Positions 18,281 through 25,021 of a DNA stretch of 64,000 nucleotides are shown here, in pieces. Position 1 is the first letter of the stretch, and every line of letters starts with the position of its first letter. The DNA comes from Cupriavidus sp. YR651 (GTDB taxonomy: Bacteria > Pseudomonadota > Gammaproteobacteria > Burkholderiales > Burkholderiaceae), in contig NZ_FMYZ01000001.1 in NCBI RefSeq assembly GCF_900101625.1, forward strand, positions 652,304 to 716,303. Direction: 5' to 3'. The notes beneath the pieces were generated by a model, which was given only the letters and a program-made list of their open reading frames with translations, did no database searches and was not told where the DNA came from. Position numbers and translations under genes: made by a program.

Positions 18281-18607
18281 ATGAGCACCCTGAGCCTGCC
18301 GCTGTCGCAACCGCGTGAAGTCACGCGCCGCCGCTTGTCCCTGCGTCGTGTCGATGTTGCCCCGCAGGCGCGCCGTGAGACGTCTACCGCTTCGTCGGCG
18401 ATCGAATCGGTCAAGTCGGCCGTGGCCGCACTGCCCGCACGGCTGGAAGCCCTGATGCGCCCCGACAGTTCGCCCAACGAATCCACCGCCCAGGCCGTGC
18501 CGCTGGAAGCCATCATGCGCGGCGCCACGACGCTGCCGATCTTGCATAACGGCGAGGTCTACACTCTGCGTGTGACGCGCTACGGCAAACTGATACTGAC
18601 CAAGTGA
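18281..18607 (+). CDS. hemP: Hemin uptake protein HemP
   Basis: A 108-residue protein. Only the C-terminal 35 or so residues are the conserved HemP domain (VPLEAIMRGATTLPILHNGE, then VYTLRVTRYGKLILTK); the N-terminal 70 residues are basic and Ser/Ala-rich. HemP homologues are small proteins of iron/heme regulons, and in Burkholderia one has been reported to act in control of heme uptake genes. GGAG lies 8 nt before the ATG. The promoter carries a Fur box. Unusually it stands alone: no hmu receptor or ABC genes follow, and a hairpin-rich region with a terminator lies downstream. Confidence 0.92.
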   Translation: MSTLSLPLSQPREVTRRRLSLRRVDVAPQARRETSTASSAIESVKSAVAALPARLEALMRPDSSPNESTAQAVPLEAIMRGATTLPILHNGEVYTLRVTRYGKLILTK

Positions 18608-18773
18608 AATACGGCTTCGCAGCCGGTGCGGCCAATATCAACTGTAATGACTTTTGTGGGGACCACCCTCTCAAGGGGTGTTAGGCAGTAGCCAGATGGT
18701 CGGACCGTAATAGGGCAAGCTTCCAAACCCCTTGCCCTATTGCCCGACGCCAGCCATGCCATCTTTTTATACC
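18608..18773 (+). ncRNA. Structured hemP 3' region, possible small RNA
   Basis: After the hemP stop there is no ORF but two hairpins precede the terminator: CACCC/GGGTG at 18664-18680 and a perfect 11-bp stem AATAGGGCAAG/CTTGCCCTATT at 18709-18741. The long 3' region and the strong terminator with a T tail are the usual shape of a 3'UTR-derived, Hfq-dependent small RNA. If real it would be Fur-controlled through the hemP promoter. Hairpins are seen; the sRNA call is inference. Confidence 0.35.
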
Positions 18774-18810
18774 GCCCCGCAGGCATTGCGCCTGCGGGGC
18801 TTTTGCTTTT
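18774..18810 (+). terminator. Strong Rho-independent terminator after hemP region
   Basis: GCCCCGCAGGC and GCCTGCGGGGC pair over 11 bp with a 5-nt loop, followed by TTTTGCTTTT. Confidence 0.9.
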
Positions 18811-18846
18811 GCATGGGGCCAGTCGCCCGGCCCTTGCAATGCGAGA

Positions 18847-19254
18847 TCAGATACCCAGGGCAGCGATGCCTGCGCGAGCGATCTGCGCGTCTTCGGTCGA
18901 CTTCACGCCCGACACACCCACGGCGCCCACTACCTGATCGCCCACGACAATGGGTACACCGCCTTCGAGCATGCCGTGCAGCACGGGCGCCGTCATGAAC
19001 GAGTAGCGGCCGTTGTTGATCATGTCTTCGTAAATCTTCGATTCGCGACGGCCCAGCGCGGACGTGCGCGCCTTTTCCGTGGCGATATAGGCCGAGATCG
19101 GCGCTACGCCATCCAGGCGTTGCATGCCGAGCGGATGGCCACCGTCGTCGACGACCACAATCGTGACAGCCCAGTTGTGGGCCTTGGCCTCAGCCTCGGC
19201 GGCGACCAGCACCTTCTTCACGTCGTCAGCCGTCAGTACGGTTTTTTGCTGCAT
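18847..19254 (-). CDS. GlcG/HbpS family heme-binding-like protein
   Basis: A 135-residue protein of the GlcG/HbpS (DUF336) family: LTADDVKKVLVAAEAEA, IVVVDDGGHPLGMQRLDG, YIATEKARTSALG and GGVPIVVGDQVVGAVGVSG. Some members bind heme, others lie in glycolate or cobalamin-related clusters; function varies. The ATG at 19254 is chosen because GGAG lies 6 nt before it; an ATG 18 nt upstream is an alternative. No signal peptide, so cytoplasmic. Its position next to hemP and the tonB operon makes a role in heme handling plausible but not shown. It is convergent with hemP. Confidence 0.88.
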   Translation of the reverse strand: MQQKTVLTADDVKKVLVAAEAEAKAHNWAVTIVVVDDGGHPLGMQRLDGVAPISAYIATEKARTSALGRRESKIYEDMINNGRYSFMTAPVLHGMLEGGVPIVVGDQVVGAVGVSGVKSTEDAQIARAGIAALGI

Positions 19255-19361
19255 ACCTCTCTCCAGGTTCATGTCAGGTTGAGGCCGCAGTATATCGCGC
19301 GAAAGTCCCTGCCAAGGTCGTCACGGGCGGTTCAAGGTCTTTCACCTTGACGGACATTGCA

Positions 19362-19386
19362 CAAAAAAGCCCGCATTGCTGCGGGC
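19362..19386 (-). terminator. Terminator of the repeat-protein gene
   Basis: GCCCGCA and TGCGGGC with a 4-nt loop, followed on the minus strand by T6. A second hairpin, TCAAGGT/ACCTTGA at 19332-19350, lies just beyond. Confidence 0.85.
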
Positions 19387-19418
19387 CTTTCTCAATTGCG
19401 ACTGGCTGGACGAATCAA

Positions 19419-19685
19419 TCAGGCTCCATCGGTGAACGCGTCGCGCTTGTCGTTCACTCGTGCACCGTCCAGATAGACGTCGCGCCTGTCATTTACGCGG
19501 GCACCATCGGTATAGACGTCGCGGCGATCATTGACGCGTGCACCATCGGTATAGGTGTCGACAGCGCCCACGCGCTGGCCACCACTGTAAACGTCGAATT
19601 TGGCGGGTGCGGCGAACGCCGAAACCGAAATGGCGGACAGCGCGCCGAGTGTGGCAATGGCAGCCATGTGTTGCTTGATGTTCAT
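19419..19685 (-). CDS. Small exported protein with 13-residue repeats
   Basis: An 88-residue protein. Residues 1-28 form a signal peptide (MNIKQHM, a hydrophobic Ala/Leu/Ile stretch, AFAAPA cleavage region). The mature part begins KFDVYSGGQRVGAV and then consists of three tandem copies of a 13-residue unit, D-x-Y-(T/L)-D-G-A-R-V-N-D-(R/K)-R, plus a truncated fourth (DAFTDGA). The repeats are nearly identical in DNA as well, which suggests recent expansion by slippage. AGGGG precedes the ATG. I do not recognise a family; the Asp-rich repeats could bind a metal or a surface polymer. It has its own terminator. Confidence 0.8.
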   Translation of the reverse strand: MNIKQHMAAIATLGALSAISVSAFAAPAKFDVYSGGQRVGAVDTYTDGARVNDRRDVYTDGARVNDRRDVYLDGARVNDKRDAFTDGA

Positions 19686-19841
19686 GTGAATCCCCTTGTT
19701 CCTGTTAGCAGCGGGCGCCGCGCCATCAGGCTGATCCTGTGGGAGCGACGTCACGAAGGCAGTGTAGGGGGAAACCCTGAAGTCAGCGTCCAGATCACTT
19801 GAGCGGTCGCATCAAATTCTTTGACTGATGAATTCCGACGG

Positions 19842-19906
19842 GAACTACCTTGCGCAATCTTCCACCAACTTTTCTCGCAAAAATTCCATAAACCCCGAGG
19901 TAGTTC
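19842..19906. repeat. Widely spaced inverted repeat between two exported-protein genes
   Basis: GAACTACCT (19842-19850) and AGGTAGTTC (19898-19906) are perfect complements 47 nt apart; partial pairing continues outward (ACGGG and CCCGT with a small bulge). The meaning is unknown: it may be two operator half-sites or a long hairpin. Confidence 0.4.
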
Positions 19907-19920
19907 GCCCGTATAAACAG

Positions 19921-19946
19921 AAAAAGCTCCAACCCTGGAGCTTTTT
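19921..19946 (-). terminator. Bidirectional Rho-independent terminator
   Basis: AAAAAGCTCCA and TGGAGCTTTTT form an 11-bp stem with a 4-nt loop and T tract, 55 bp after the stop codon of the Tyr/Pro/His-rich protein gene. Confidence 0.9.
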
Positions 19947-20001
19947 CTAACAGTCGCCTTTCAACGACCTTTCAATTCAATCTCTGTGTACCGGCTTGAT
20001 C

Positions 20002-20352
20002 TCACCAACGACCGTGGCCATGACCATGACCGTGGCCATGATCCCGGTAATACCCACCGTGGCCACGCCACCCCGGGTGTCCGTAGTAGTAGCCGGGACC
20101 AGGGTAGTAGCGGGGACCGTAGTAGACCGGTGCAGGGCGCACCACCACCGGCGGCGGGCCGTAGTAGACGGGCGCCGGAGCCACCACAACCGGCGGCGGG
20201 GCATAGTAAGCCGGCGCAGGCGGATAGTAGGCAGGACCGCCCACAATCACACCAGGCACGCCAATCGCCACGTCCACGTTCACGCGTGCCATTGCAGCGC
20301 CAGACGCCAGCGCGGCGGCTACACCGAATGCTGCGAACAACCAACGTTTCAT
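20002..20352 (-). CDS. Exported Tyr/Pro/Gly-rich protein with His-Gly tail
   Basis: A 116-residue low-complexity protein. Signal peptide at about 1-22 (MKRWLFAAFGVAAALASGAA, MA). The mature part is built of repeated PPPVVV-APAPVYYGP-type units (about residues 42-85), then a Gly/Tyr/His-rich tail with HGHGHGHGHG near the C-terminus. Proteins of this look are common in Burkholderiaceae under names such as putative lipoprotein or exported glycine/tyrosine-rich protein; none has a firmly established role. The His-Gly tail could bind Cu, Ni or Zn. Own terminator downstream; a 17-bp palindrome lies 85 bp upstream. Confidence 0.82.
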   Translation of the reverse strand: MKRWLFAAFGVAAALASGAAMARVNVDVAIGVPGVIVGGPAYYPPAPAYYAPPPVVVAPAPVYYGPPPVVVRPAPVYYGPRYYPGPGYYYGHPGWRGHGGYYRDHGHGHGHGHGRW

Positions 20353-20436
20353 GATCGTGCCTCTAGAGTTGAGTGAATCTCGATACCCGTATTGTAGGGG
20401 TTCTCAATTCTCCAGGTGCAACGCGGGTATCTACAT

Positions 20437-20453
20437 TGTTACCGGCGGTAACA
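20437..20453. promoter_or_regulatory. 17-bp perfect palindrome
   Basis: TGTTACCG-G-CGGTAACA has perfect 8-bp arms around one base. It lies between the start of the Tyr/Pro/His-rich protein gene (minus strand) and tRNA-Leu (plus strand), in a 175-bp gap with no ORF. The form is that of an operator for a dimeric repressor. Confidence 0.5.
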
Positions 20454-20527
20454 GCGGGATCACATTCGCCGGAAGTGCTCTGGCTTGCTTCCTGCAGGGT
20501 AAGCCACGACAATACCGGGCTTGCCGT

Positions 20528-20614
20528 GCGGCCGTGGAGAAATTGGTAGACTCAGCAGACTTAAAATCTGCCGCCTTTCCGGGCTTACGGGTTCGAGTCC
20601 CGTCGGCCGCACCA
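20528..20614 (+). tRNA. tRNA-Leu (anticodon TAA)
   Basis: An 87-nt class II tRNA with encoded CCA. Acceptor GCGGCCG pairs with CGGCCGC. Anticodon stem CAGA/TCTG with loop CTTAAAA gives anticodon TAA for UUA/UUG. D-arm GTGGAGAAATTGGTAGAC and T loop TTCGAGT are typical of leucine tRNA. Confidence 0.97.
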
Positions 20615-20642
20615 CTTCTTGCACCGCCCCCCCAAGGCTGGG

Positions 20643-21743
20643 TCAGGTCAACAGCGCGCAAAGCAGCGCGCCCACCCCCATCAGGAATACGAATAGCACA
20701 CCCGCCAAAGCCAAGGGCTTGCGGCCCGCGCGCAGCAAATCGCCAATGCGCGTGTGCAGACCAATGGCCAGCATCGCACATGCCAGCAGCCAGTTGTCGA
20801 GCGCGATCAAGCCAGGCTTCAGCAATGCTGGCACCATCGACGCCGAATTCAGGGCCATCACTGCGACAAATCCAATCGCGAACCACGGCACCGACTTCAT
20901 CAATCCGCGCCAGTTGCGCGTGCCACCGGAAGCGTCCGACCAGCTTGTGCGCGGCCACAGCGCCATGATGAGCAGCAGCGGGCCCAGCGCCAGTACACGG
21001 ACCATCTTGGCAACAACCGCCGCATCGGCCGTGGCATCGCTCACCATCTTGCCCGATGCGATCACCTGAGCCACCTCGTGCAACGTGGCACCCGTGAAGA
21101 TGCCGAACGCGCGCTCAGTCACGGACAGGTGCAATTGCTGCGTCGCCAGTTCGTAGAGCCACGGATACAACAGCATGCCCACCGTGCCAAACAACACCAC
21201 CGTTGCCACCGCCACGGCAGTCTGGCGATCATCGGTCCGCACGACCGATGACACGGCAATCGCCGCAGCCGCGCCGCAGACTGCGCTACCCGCACTCACC
21301 AGAATGGCTTCCCGCCGGCTCAGGCCAAAGAAGGATGTGCCAACCCACATGCCGAACAGCAGCGTCGCCACCAGCATCGCCAACGGGACGACGACCCCAC
21401 CGAGACCGAGTGCCGCAATCGCGCCGAACGTCAAACGCAGGCCGTACAAGGCCACGCCAAGGCGCAGCAGGTGATGGCGCGCGAACTGCATCCCTGGCGC
21501 CAGCGGCGTCAACCAGTGCTTCGGCATCGTATTGGCGGCAACCATGCCGGCGCACATCGCCAGCGTCAGGGCCGACAAGCCATACTGGGAGATCGCGGGA
21601 TGGTCGGCCAGCACCAGCGCCAGCCAGGCGATGGCACCAAGCGGCGCCAGGGTGAGCGCGCGGACGCGCCACAATGCCAATCCCGACGGAGCGGTGGCCG
21701 TCAGTGAGGAAGAAGCAGGGGAAGAGGCAGGGGTCGTGGGCAT
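20643..21743 (-). CDS. yeiH: YeiH/UPF0324 family putative sulfate exporter
   Basis: A 366-residue integral membrane protein with about ten helices. Family hallmarks are RLGVALYGLRLTF, VGTSFFGLSRREA, VSAGSAVCGAAAAIAVSSVV, TGATLHEVAQVIASGKM and MALNS. The family is annotated as putative sulfate exporters, and links to taurine or sulfonate catabolism exist in some bacteria. The ATG at 21743 is preferred; the frame continues 36 codons upstream without similarity. Divergent from a LysR gene, the same arrangement as yeiH-yeiE in E. coli. The ribosome binding site is weak. Confidence 0.9.
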   Translation of the reverse strand: MPTTPASSPASSSLTATAPSGLALWRVRALTLAPLGAIAWLALVLADHPAISQYGLSALTLAMCAGMVAANTMPKHWLTPLAPGMQFARHHLLRLGVALYGLRLTFGAIAALGLGGVVVPLAMLVATLLFGMWVGTSFFGLSRREAILVSAGSAVCGAAAAIAVSSVVRTDDRQTAVAVATVVLFGTVGMLLYPWLYELATQQLHLSVTERAFGIFTGATLHEVAQVIASGKMVSDATADAAVVAKMVRVLALGPLLLIMALWPRTSWSDASGGTRNWRGLMKSVPWFAIGFVAVMALNSASMVPALLKPGLIALDNWLLACAMLAIGLHTRIGDLLRAGRKPLALAGVLFVFLMGVGALLCALLT

Positions 21744-21780
21744 GGCTGCGACAATGTTCTTGGACTGCCTGAAGCGTAAT

Positions 21781-21839
21781 GGTCGCGACCTAACCCGCAA
21801 AACGGGTAATATCGTTATACATAATCTGTTATATCGATA
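21781..21839. promoter_or_regulatory. Divergent yeiH-lysR promoter region with dyads
   Basis: Three dyads in 59 bp: GGTCGCGACC (21781-21790), ACCCG/CGGGT around 5 nt (21793-21807), and TATCG...CGATA enclosing two GTTAT copies (21810-21839). LysR-type regulators bind such dyads between divergent genes. The AT-rich part (21810-21839) is the likeliest core promoter. Confidence 0.45.
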
Positions 21840-21849
21840 GAGCCACCCC

Positions 21850-22767
21850 ATGGACCAGCGCCCGCTTCGCCTGACCCTGCGTCAACTGCAGGTGTTCGTT
21901 GCCGTCGCCCAACACGGCAGTACCATTGCTGCGGCAGACGCACTTGCGATGTCCCAGTCTGCCGTGAGCGCATCACTATCAGAACTGGAGCGCGCCCTGA
22001 ATGGGCCACTGTTCGATCGGGTGGCGCGGCGACTGAGTATCAACGAAGCCGGCCGGCAGTTCTTTCCGCGCGCATTGTCATTGCTCGATCAGGCCCACGA
22101 GCTTGAGCGATTCGCGTCGGCGGGTGGCGTCCAGTTGCGAATCGCAGCCAGCAATACCATCGGCAGCTATATCCTGCCGGCCCTTCTGGCTGGCTTTCGC
22201 AATGCACAGACCGGCCCATGCACGCTCGACTTGCGTATCGGCAATACCCAAGATGTGCTTCAGGCACTGATGAAGTTCGAGGCCGACATCGGCCTGATCG
22301 AAGGCACCAGTCACGAACGCGACCTGCGGAGCGTCCACTGGTGCGACGACGAGATGGTGGTGATCGTAGGACCGGCACACCCGCTGGCGATGACTGCAGA
22401 GGAACCAGAAATTCTCCACAGCATGCTGCGCGAGGCCGACTGGATCGTGCGGGAACCGGGCTCGGGTACGCGTGAGGTTATCGAAGAGCGGCTTGTGCCA
22501 CATCTGGGGGCGCTGCGCTTTGCGCTGGAGCTTGGCAACGCAGAGGCCATCAAGCGCGCCGTGATGAGCGGCTTCGGCGTGAGTTGCCTGTCCCTGCACG
22601 TGGTGCGCGACGAGATCGAACGCGGCGCCCTCGTAGCGCTGCGCAACGGCTTGCCGCGCGTCATTCGTCCGCTGCAACTTGTCGTGCATCAGGACAAATT
22701 TCCGACCCAAGGCCTGCTGGCCTTCACCGAATACCTGCGTGGCGCGGCGCCGGACCTCTGCACCTGA
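21850..22767 (+). CDS. LysR-family regulator (YeiE-like)
   Basis: A 305-residue LysR regulator. Winged HTH: LTLRQLQVFVAVAQHGSTIAA, then MSQSAVSASLSELERALNG and LFDR; effector domain from about residue 92. LLAGFRNAQTGPCTLDLRIGN and EPGSGTREVIEERL match the CysB/YeiE-like subgroup. YeiE of E. coli sits beside yeiH and has been tied to iron and sulfite responses. Divergent from the yeiH-like exporter here, which it probably controls. Its stop codon lies 15 bp from the end of the convergent antiporter gene. Confidence 0.9.
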   Translation: MDQRPLRLTLRQLQVFVAVAQHGSTIAAADALAMSQSAVSASLSELERALNGPLFDRVARRLSINEAGRQFFPRALSLLDQAHELERFASAGGVQLRIAASNTIGSYILPALLAGFRNAQTGPCTLDLRIGNTQDVLQALMKFEADIGLIEGTSHERDLRSVHWCDDEMVVIVGPAHPLAMTAEEPEILHSMLREADWIVREPGSGTREVIEERLVPHLGALRFALELGNAEAIKRAVMSGFGVSCLSLHVVRDEIERGALVALRNGLPRVIRPLQLVVHQDKFPTQGLLAFTEYLRGAAPDLCT

Positions 22768-22782
22768 GCCGAGACTACACCG

Positions 22783-24012
22783 TCAGACCGGCTGCGGATC
22801 TCCGCCCCGATCCATCCGTGCGCTGTAGCGGTCGAGCATGTGGAATAGCACGGGGTTGAGCAGGATCGACAGCAAAGCGCCAGCGAGGATCAGCGCCTGG
22901 CCACGCTCCGGCAGAATCTTCAGGTAGACGCCCAGACTGGCCAGGATGAACGAGAATTCGCCGATCTGCGCCAGGCTCACGGCAATGGTCATGCCGGTCT
23001 TGTTGTTGTGGCCGAACGCCCGCACGATGCCGAGCGCCGCCAGCGACTTACCCACAACAATGATCAGCAGCGTGGCCAGCACGCCCCACGGATCATTTAC
23101 AAGCACCATCGGATCGAACAGCATCCCCACCGAAACGAAGAACAGCACGGCGAAAGCATCCCGCAGCGGGAGTGATTCCTCGGCCGCGCGATGACTGAAC
23201 TCCGATTCCGCCAACACCATTCCGGCGAAGAAGGCCCCCAGCGCAAACGACACGCCAAATAAGGAGTAAGCACCAAAGGCAACGCCCAGCGCGGTGGCCA
23301 GCACACCCAGTCGAAACAGCTCGCGGCTGCCGGTCCAGACAATGCGCTCCAGCATCCATGGAATGAAGCGCCGACCAATCACGAGCATCACGGCCACGAA
23401 TGCGACGACCTTCCCGAGCGTGGCAAACACCTCGATCAGGACTTCCATGGTGTTCGGCACGACCGCATCGCCCTCATGCCCGCTGCCAAGCAGCCCGGCC
23501 ATGGCCGGCAGCAGCACAAGCGTCAGCACCATCGCCAGGTCCTCGACAATCAGCCAGCCCACCGCAATGCGCCCCTGCGGCGACTCCACCAGATCACGCT
23601 CCTGCAAGGCACGCAGCAGCACGACGGTACTCGCCACGGACAGCGCCAGGCCGAACACAAGCCCCTGCCCCCACGACCAATCGAAGCCCCATGCCACAAG
23701 CATGCCCAGCGCAGTGGCAATGGCGATCTGCACGATGGCCCCGGGAATGGCGATAGTCTTCACCGCCATCAGGTCCTTGACCGAAAAATGCAGCCCCACG
23801 CCAAACATCAGCAGGATGACACCCAGCTCCGCCAGTTCCGGCGCAAGCGCCTGGTCGGCCGTATAGCCAGGCGTGTGCGGGCCCACGACGATGCCGGCGC
23901 AGAGATAACCAATCAGGGGCGGAAGCTTGAACTTGTTGGCGATCGCACCCAAGATGAACGCCAGCACGATACCGCCGACGATTGTGCTGATGAGCGGGGT
24001 GGCGTGATGCAT
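22783..24012 (-). CDS. CPA2-family cation:proton antiporter without RCK domain
   Basis: A 409-residue Kef/YbaL-type membrane antiporter with about twelve helices: NKFKLPPLIGYLCAGIVVGP, ELGVILLMFGVGLHFS, VASTVVLLRAL, VEDLAMVLTLVLLPA (membrane Glu-Asp pair) and GVSFALGAFFAGMVLAES. Full-length KefB/KefC and YbaL carry a cytosolic TrkA-N/RCK nucleotide-binding domain after the membrane part; here the chain stops after helix 12 (RYSARMDRGGDPQPV), so that domain is absent. K+ or Na+ exchange for H+ is likely. The ATG at 24012 is preferred over an upstream ATG at 24090 because AAAGGAA lies about 10 nt before it. Convergent with the LysR gene. Confidence 0.88.
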   Translation of the reverse strand: MHHATPLISTIVGGIVLAFILGAIANKFKLPPLIGYLCAGIVVGPHTPGYTADQALAPELAELGVILLMFGVGLHFSVKDLMAVKTIAIPGAIVQIAIATALGMLVAWGFDWSWGQGLVFGLALSVASTVVLLRALQERDLVESPQGRIAVGWLIVEDLAMVLTLVLLPAMAGLLGSGHEGDAVVPNTMEVLIEVFATLGKVVAFVAVMLVIGRRFIPWMLERIVWTGSRELFRLGVLATALGVAFGAYSLFGVSFALGAFFAGMVLAESEFSHRAAEESLPLRDAFAVLFFVSVGMLFDPMVLVNDPWGVLATLLIIVVGKSLAALGIVRAFGHNNKTGMTIAVSLAQIGEFSFILASLGVYLKILPERGQALILAGALLSILLNPVLFHMLDRYSARMDRGGDPQPV

Positions 24013-24392
24013 GCGTCTGGGGTTCCTTTCCGGTGTCTCGGTTGTCTCGGTATCGGGCGACCACGCACCTCCCTGGCGTCGGCATCGCACGAGGACACGT
24101 CATCGACGACAAGGCATGGCAGCGAGTTGAAGGTCGTACGGGAAGAGCGGCCGCAGACCGTGGGCGCAAGCGAAGACCAACGCGTCACGGCATGGGGAAT
24201 GCATCGGAATACGACTACGCGAGGTGGGCAGACCCACGACAGGCGCCGTCCCGGATGCGTACGGCATGGCGTAATGTAACACGCGCGCCACCCCGGGCAG
24301 CCTGAGAAACGTCGCAAAAAGCGGCGGCTATTTGACGGCTTTTCGGCGAGTGGGGCGGATGGGCGTCTGAGCCGAAAAGCAAAGCAGCGCCG
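24013..24392. other. Gene-free interval upstream of the antiporter
   Basis: About 380 bp with no supported gene on either strand, no clear hairpin and no convincing promoter; the antiporter promoter must lie at its left part. Nothing else seen. Confidence 0.5.
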
Positions 24393-24426
24393 CAAAAACA
24401 AAACGGCGCCACAATGGGCGCCGTTT
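24393..24426 (-). terminator. Terminator after tRNA-Cys
   Basis: AAACGGCGCC and GGCGCCGTTT form a 10-bp stem with a 6-nt loop, followed on the minus strand by TTGTTTTTG; 9 bp beyond the tRNA CCA. Confidence 0.88.
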
Positions 24427-24435
24427 GCTTAAGAC

Positions 24436-24509
24436 TGGAGGCGGAGGTCGGAATCGAACCGGCGTACACGGCTTTGCAGGCCGCTGCATAACCACTCTGC
24501 CACCCCGCC
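24436..24509 (-). tRNA. tRNA-Cys (anticodon GCA)
   Basis: A 74-nt tRNA with encoded CCA. Acceptor GGCGGGG pairs with the CCTCCGCC-side strand, with one G-U/mismatch as in other bacterial tRNA-Cys; anticodon loop CTGCAAA gives GCA; T arm GCCGGTTCGATTCCGAC. Third tRNA of the pgsA-linked cluster. Confidence 0.95.
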
Positions 24510-24593
24510 AGGTGACGATGCTGGATTGTATCCGTATTCGCCTACGCCGTCGTAATCGACATCACTGCGGCTTGGACAGCAATCCTGCCAAAC

Positions 24594-24618
24594 AAAAAGG
24601 GAAGCGACGCTTCCCTTT
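24594..24618 (-). terminator. Stem-loop between tRNA-Gly and tRNA-Cys
   Basis: AAAGGGAAGC and GCTTCCCTTT pair perfectly over 10 bp with a 3-nt loop, followed by T4GTTT on the minus strand. It would separate the glycine tRNAs from tRNA-Cys, or act as a processing site. Confidence 0.75.
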
Positions 24619-24623
24619 GGGAT

Positions 24624-24699
24624 TGGAGCGGGAGACGAGTCTCGAACTCGCGACCTCAACCTTGGCAAGGTTGCGCTCTACCAACTGAGCTACTCCCGC
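24624..24699 (-). tRNA. tRNA-Gly (anticodon GCC), copy 2
   Basis: A 76-nt tRNA with CCA. Acceptor GCGGGAG/CTCCCGC; anticodon loop TTGCCAA gives GCC. Identical in sequence to the copy at 24766-24841. Confidence 0.97.
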
Positions 24700-24765
24700 G
24701 TACAACAACTTTTTACTACTTCGCATTCGATGACCTTTTCAAAGCTTCATCGAACGTATTTAACC

Positions 24766-24841
24766 TGGAGCGGGAGACGAGTCTCGAACTCGCGACCTCA
24801 ACCTTGGCAAGGTTGCGCTCTACCAACTGAGCTACTCCCGC
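24766..24841 (-). tRNA. tRNA-Gly (anticodon GCC), copy 1
   Basis: A 76-nt tRNA with CCA, identical to the copy 66 bp downstream. First gene of the Gly-Gly-Cys tRNA cluster. Gene order uvrC-pgsA-tRNA matches that of E. coli (pgsA-glyW-cysT-leuZ). Confidence 0.97.
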
Positions 24842-24851
24842 AGGGCCCTGC

Positions 24852-24880
24852 ATCATACTGAAAAGCAGACTTTTGCGCAA
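24852..24880 (-). promoter_or_regulatory. Promoter of the tRNA-Gly cluster
   Basis: On the minus strand TTGCGC and TATGAT are separated by exactly 17 bp, and the -10 ends 10 bp before the mature tRNA-Gly. A GC-rich stretch follows the -10, as is usual for stringently controlled stable RNA promoters. Confidence 0.75.
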
Positions 24881-25021
24881 CTTCTTTTAAACACGCAGCT
24901 TTGTGCCGGCATTTCGCGCTAAACACTGCTTATCTTGCTGCTTTCGATTGCGTCGTCAGCAGCGAGAACGAGATTATTGCAAAGATCGAACCGCCCCGTC
25001 AACAACTTTTTGCAGGGGTTT

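Noticed and set aside
19419..19685. Repeats taken as an intergenic DNA repeat (REP/BIME)
   Set aside because: They lie within an ORF with a signal peptide, keep frame and vary mainly at synonymous or conservative positions.
24624..24841. Duplicated tRNA-Gly read as att sites of an integrated element
   Set aside because: Only 66 bp separate the two full, identical tRNAs and there is no integrase; a tandem tRNA duplication is simpler.
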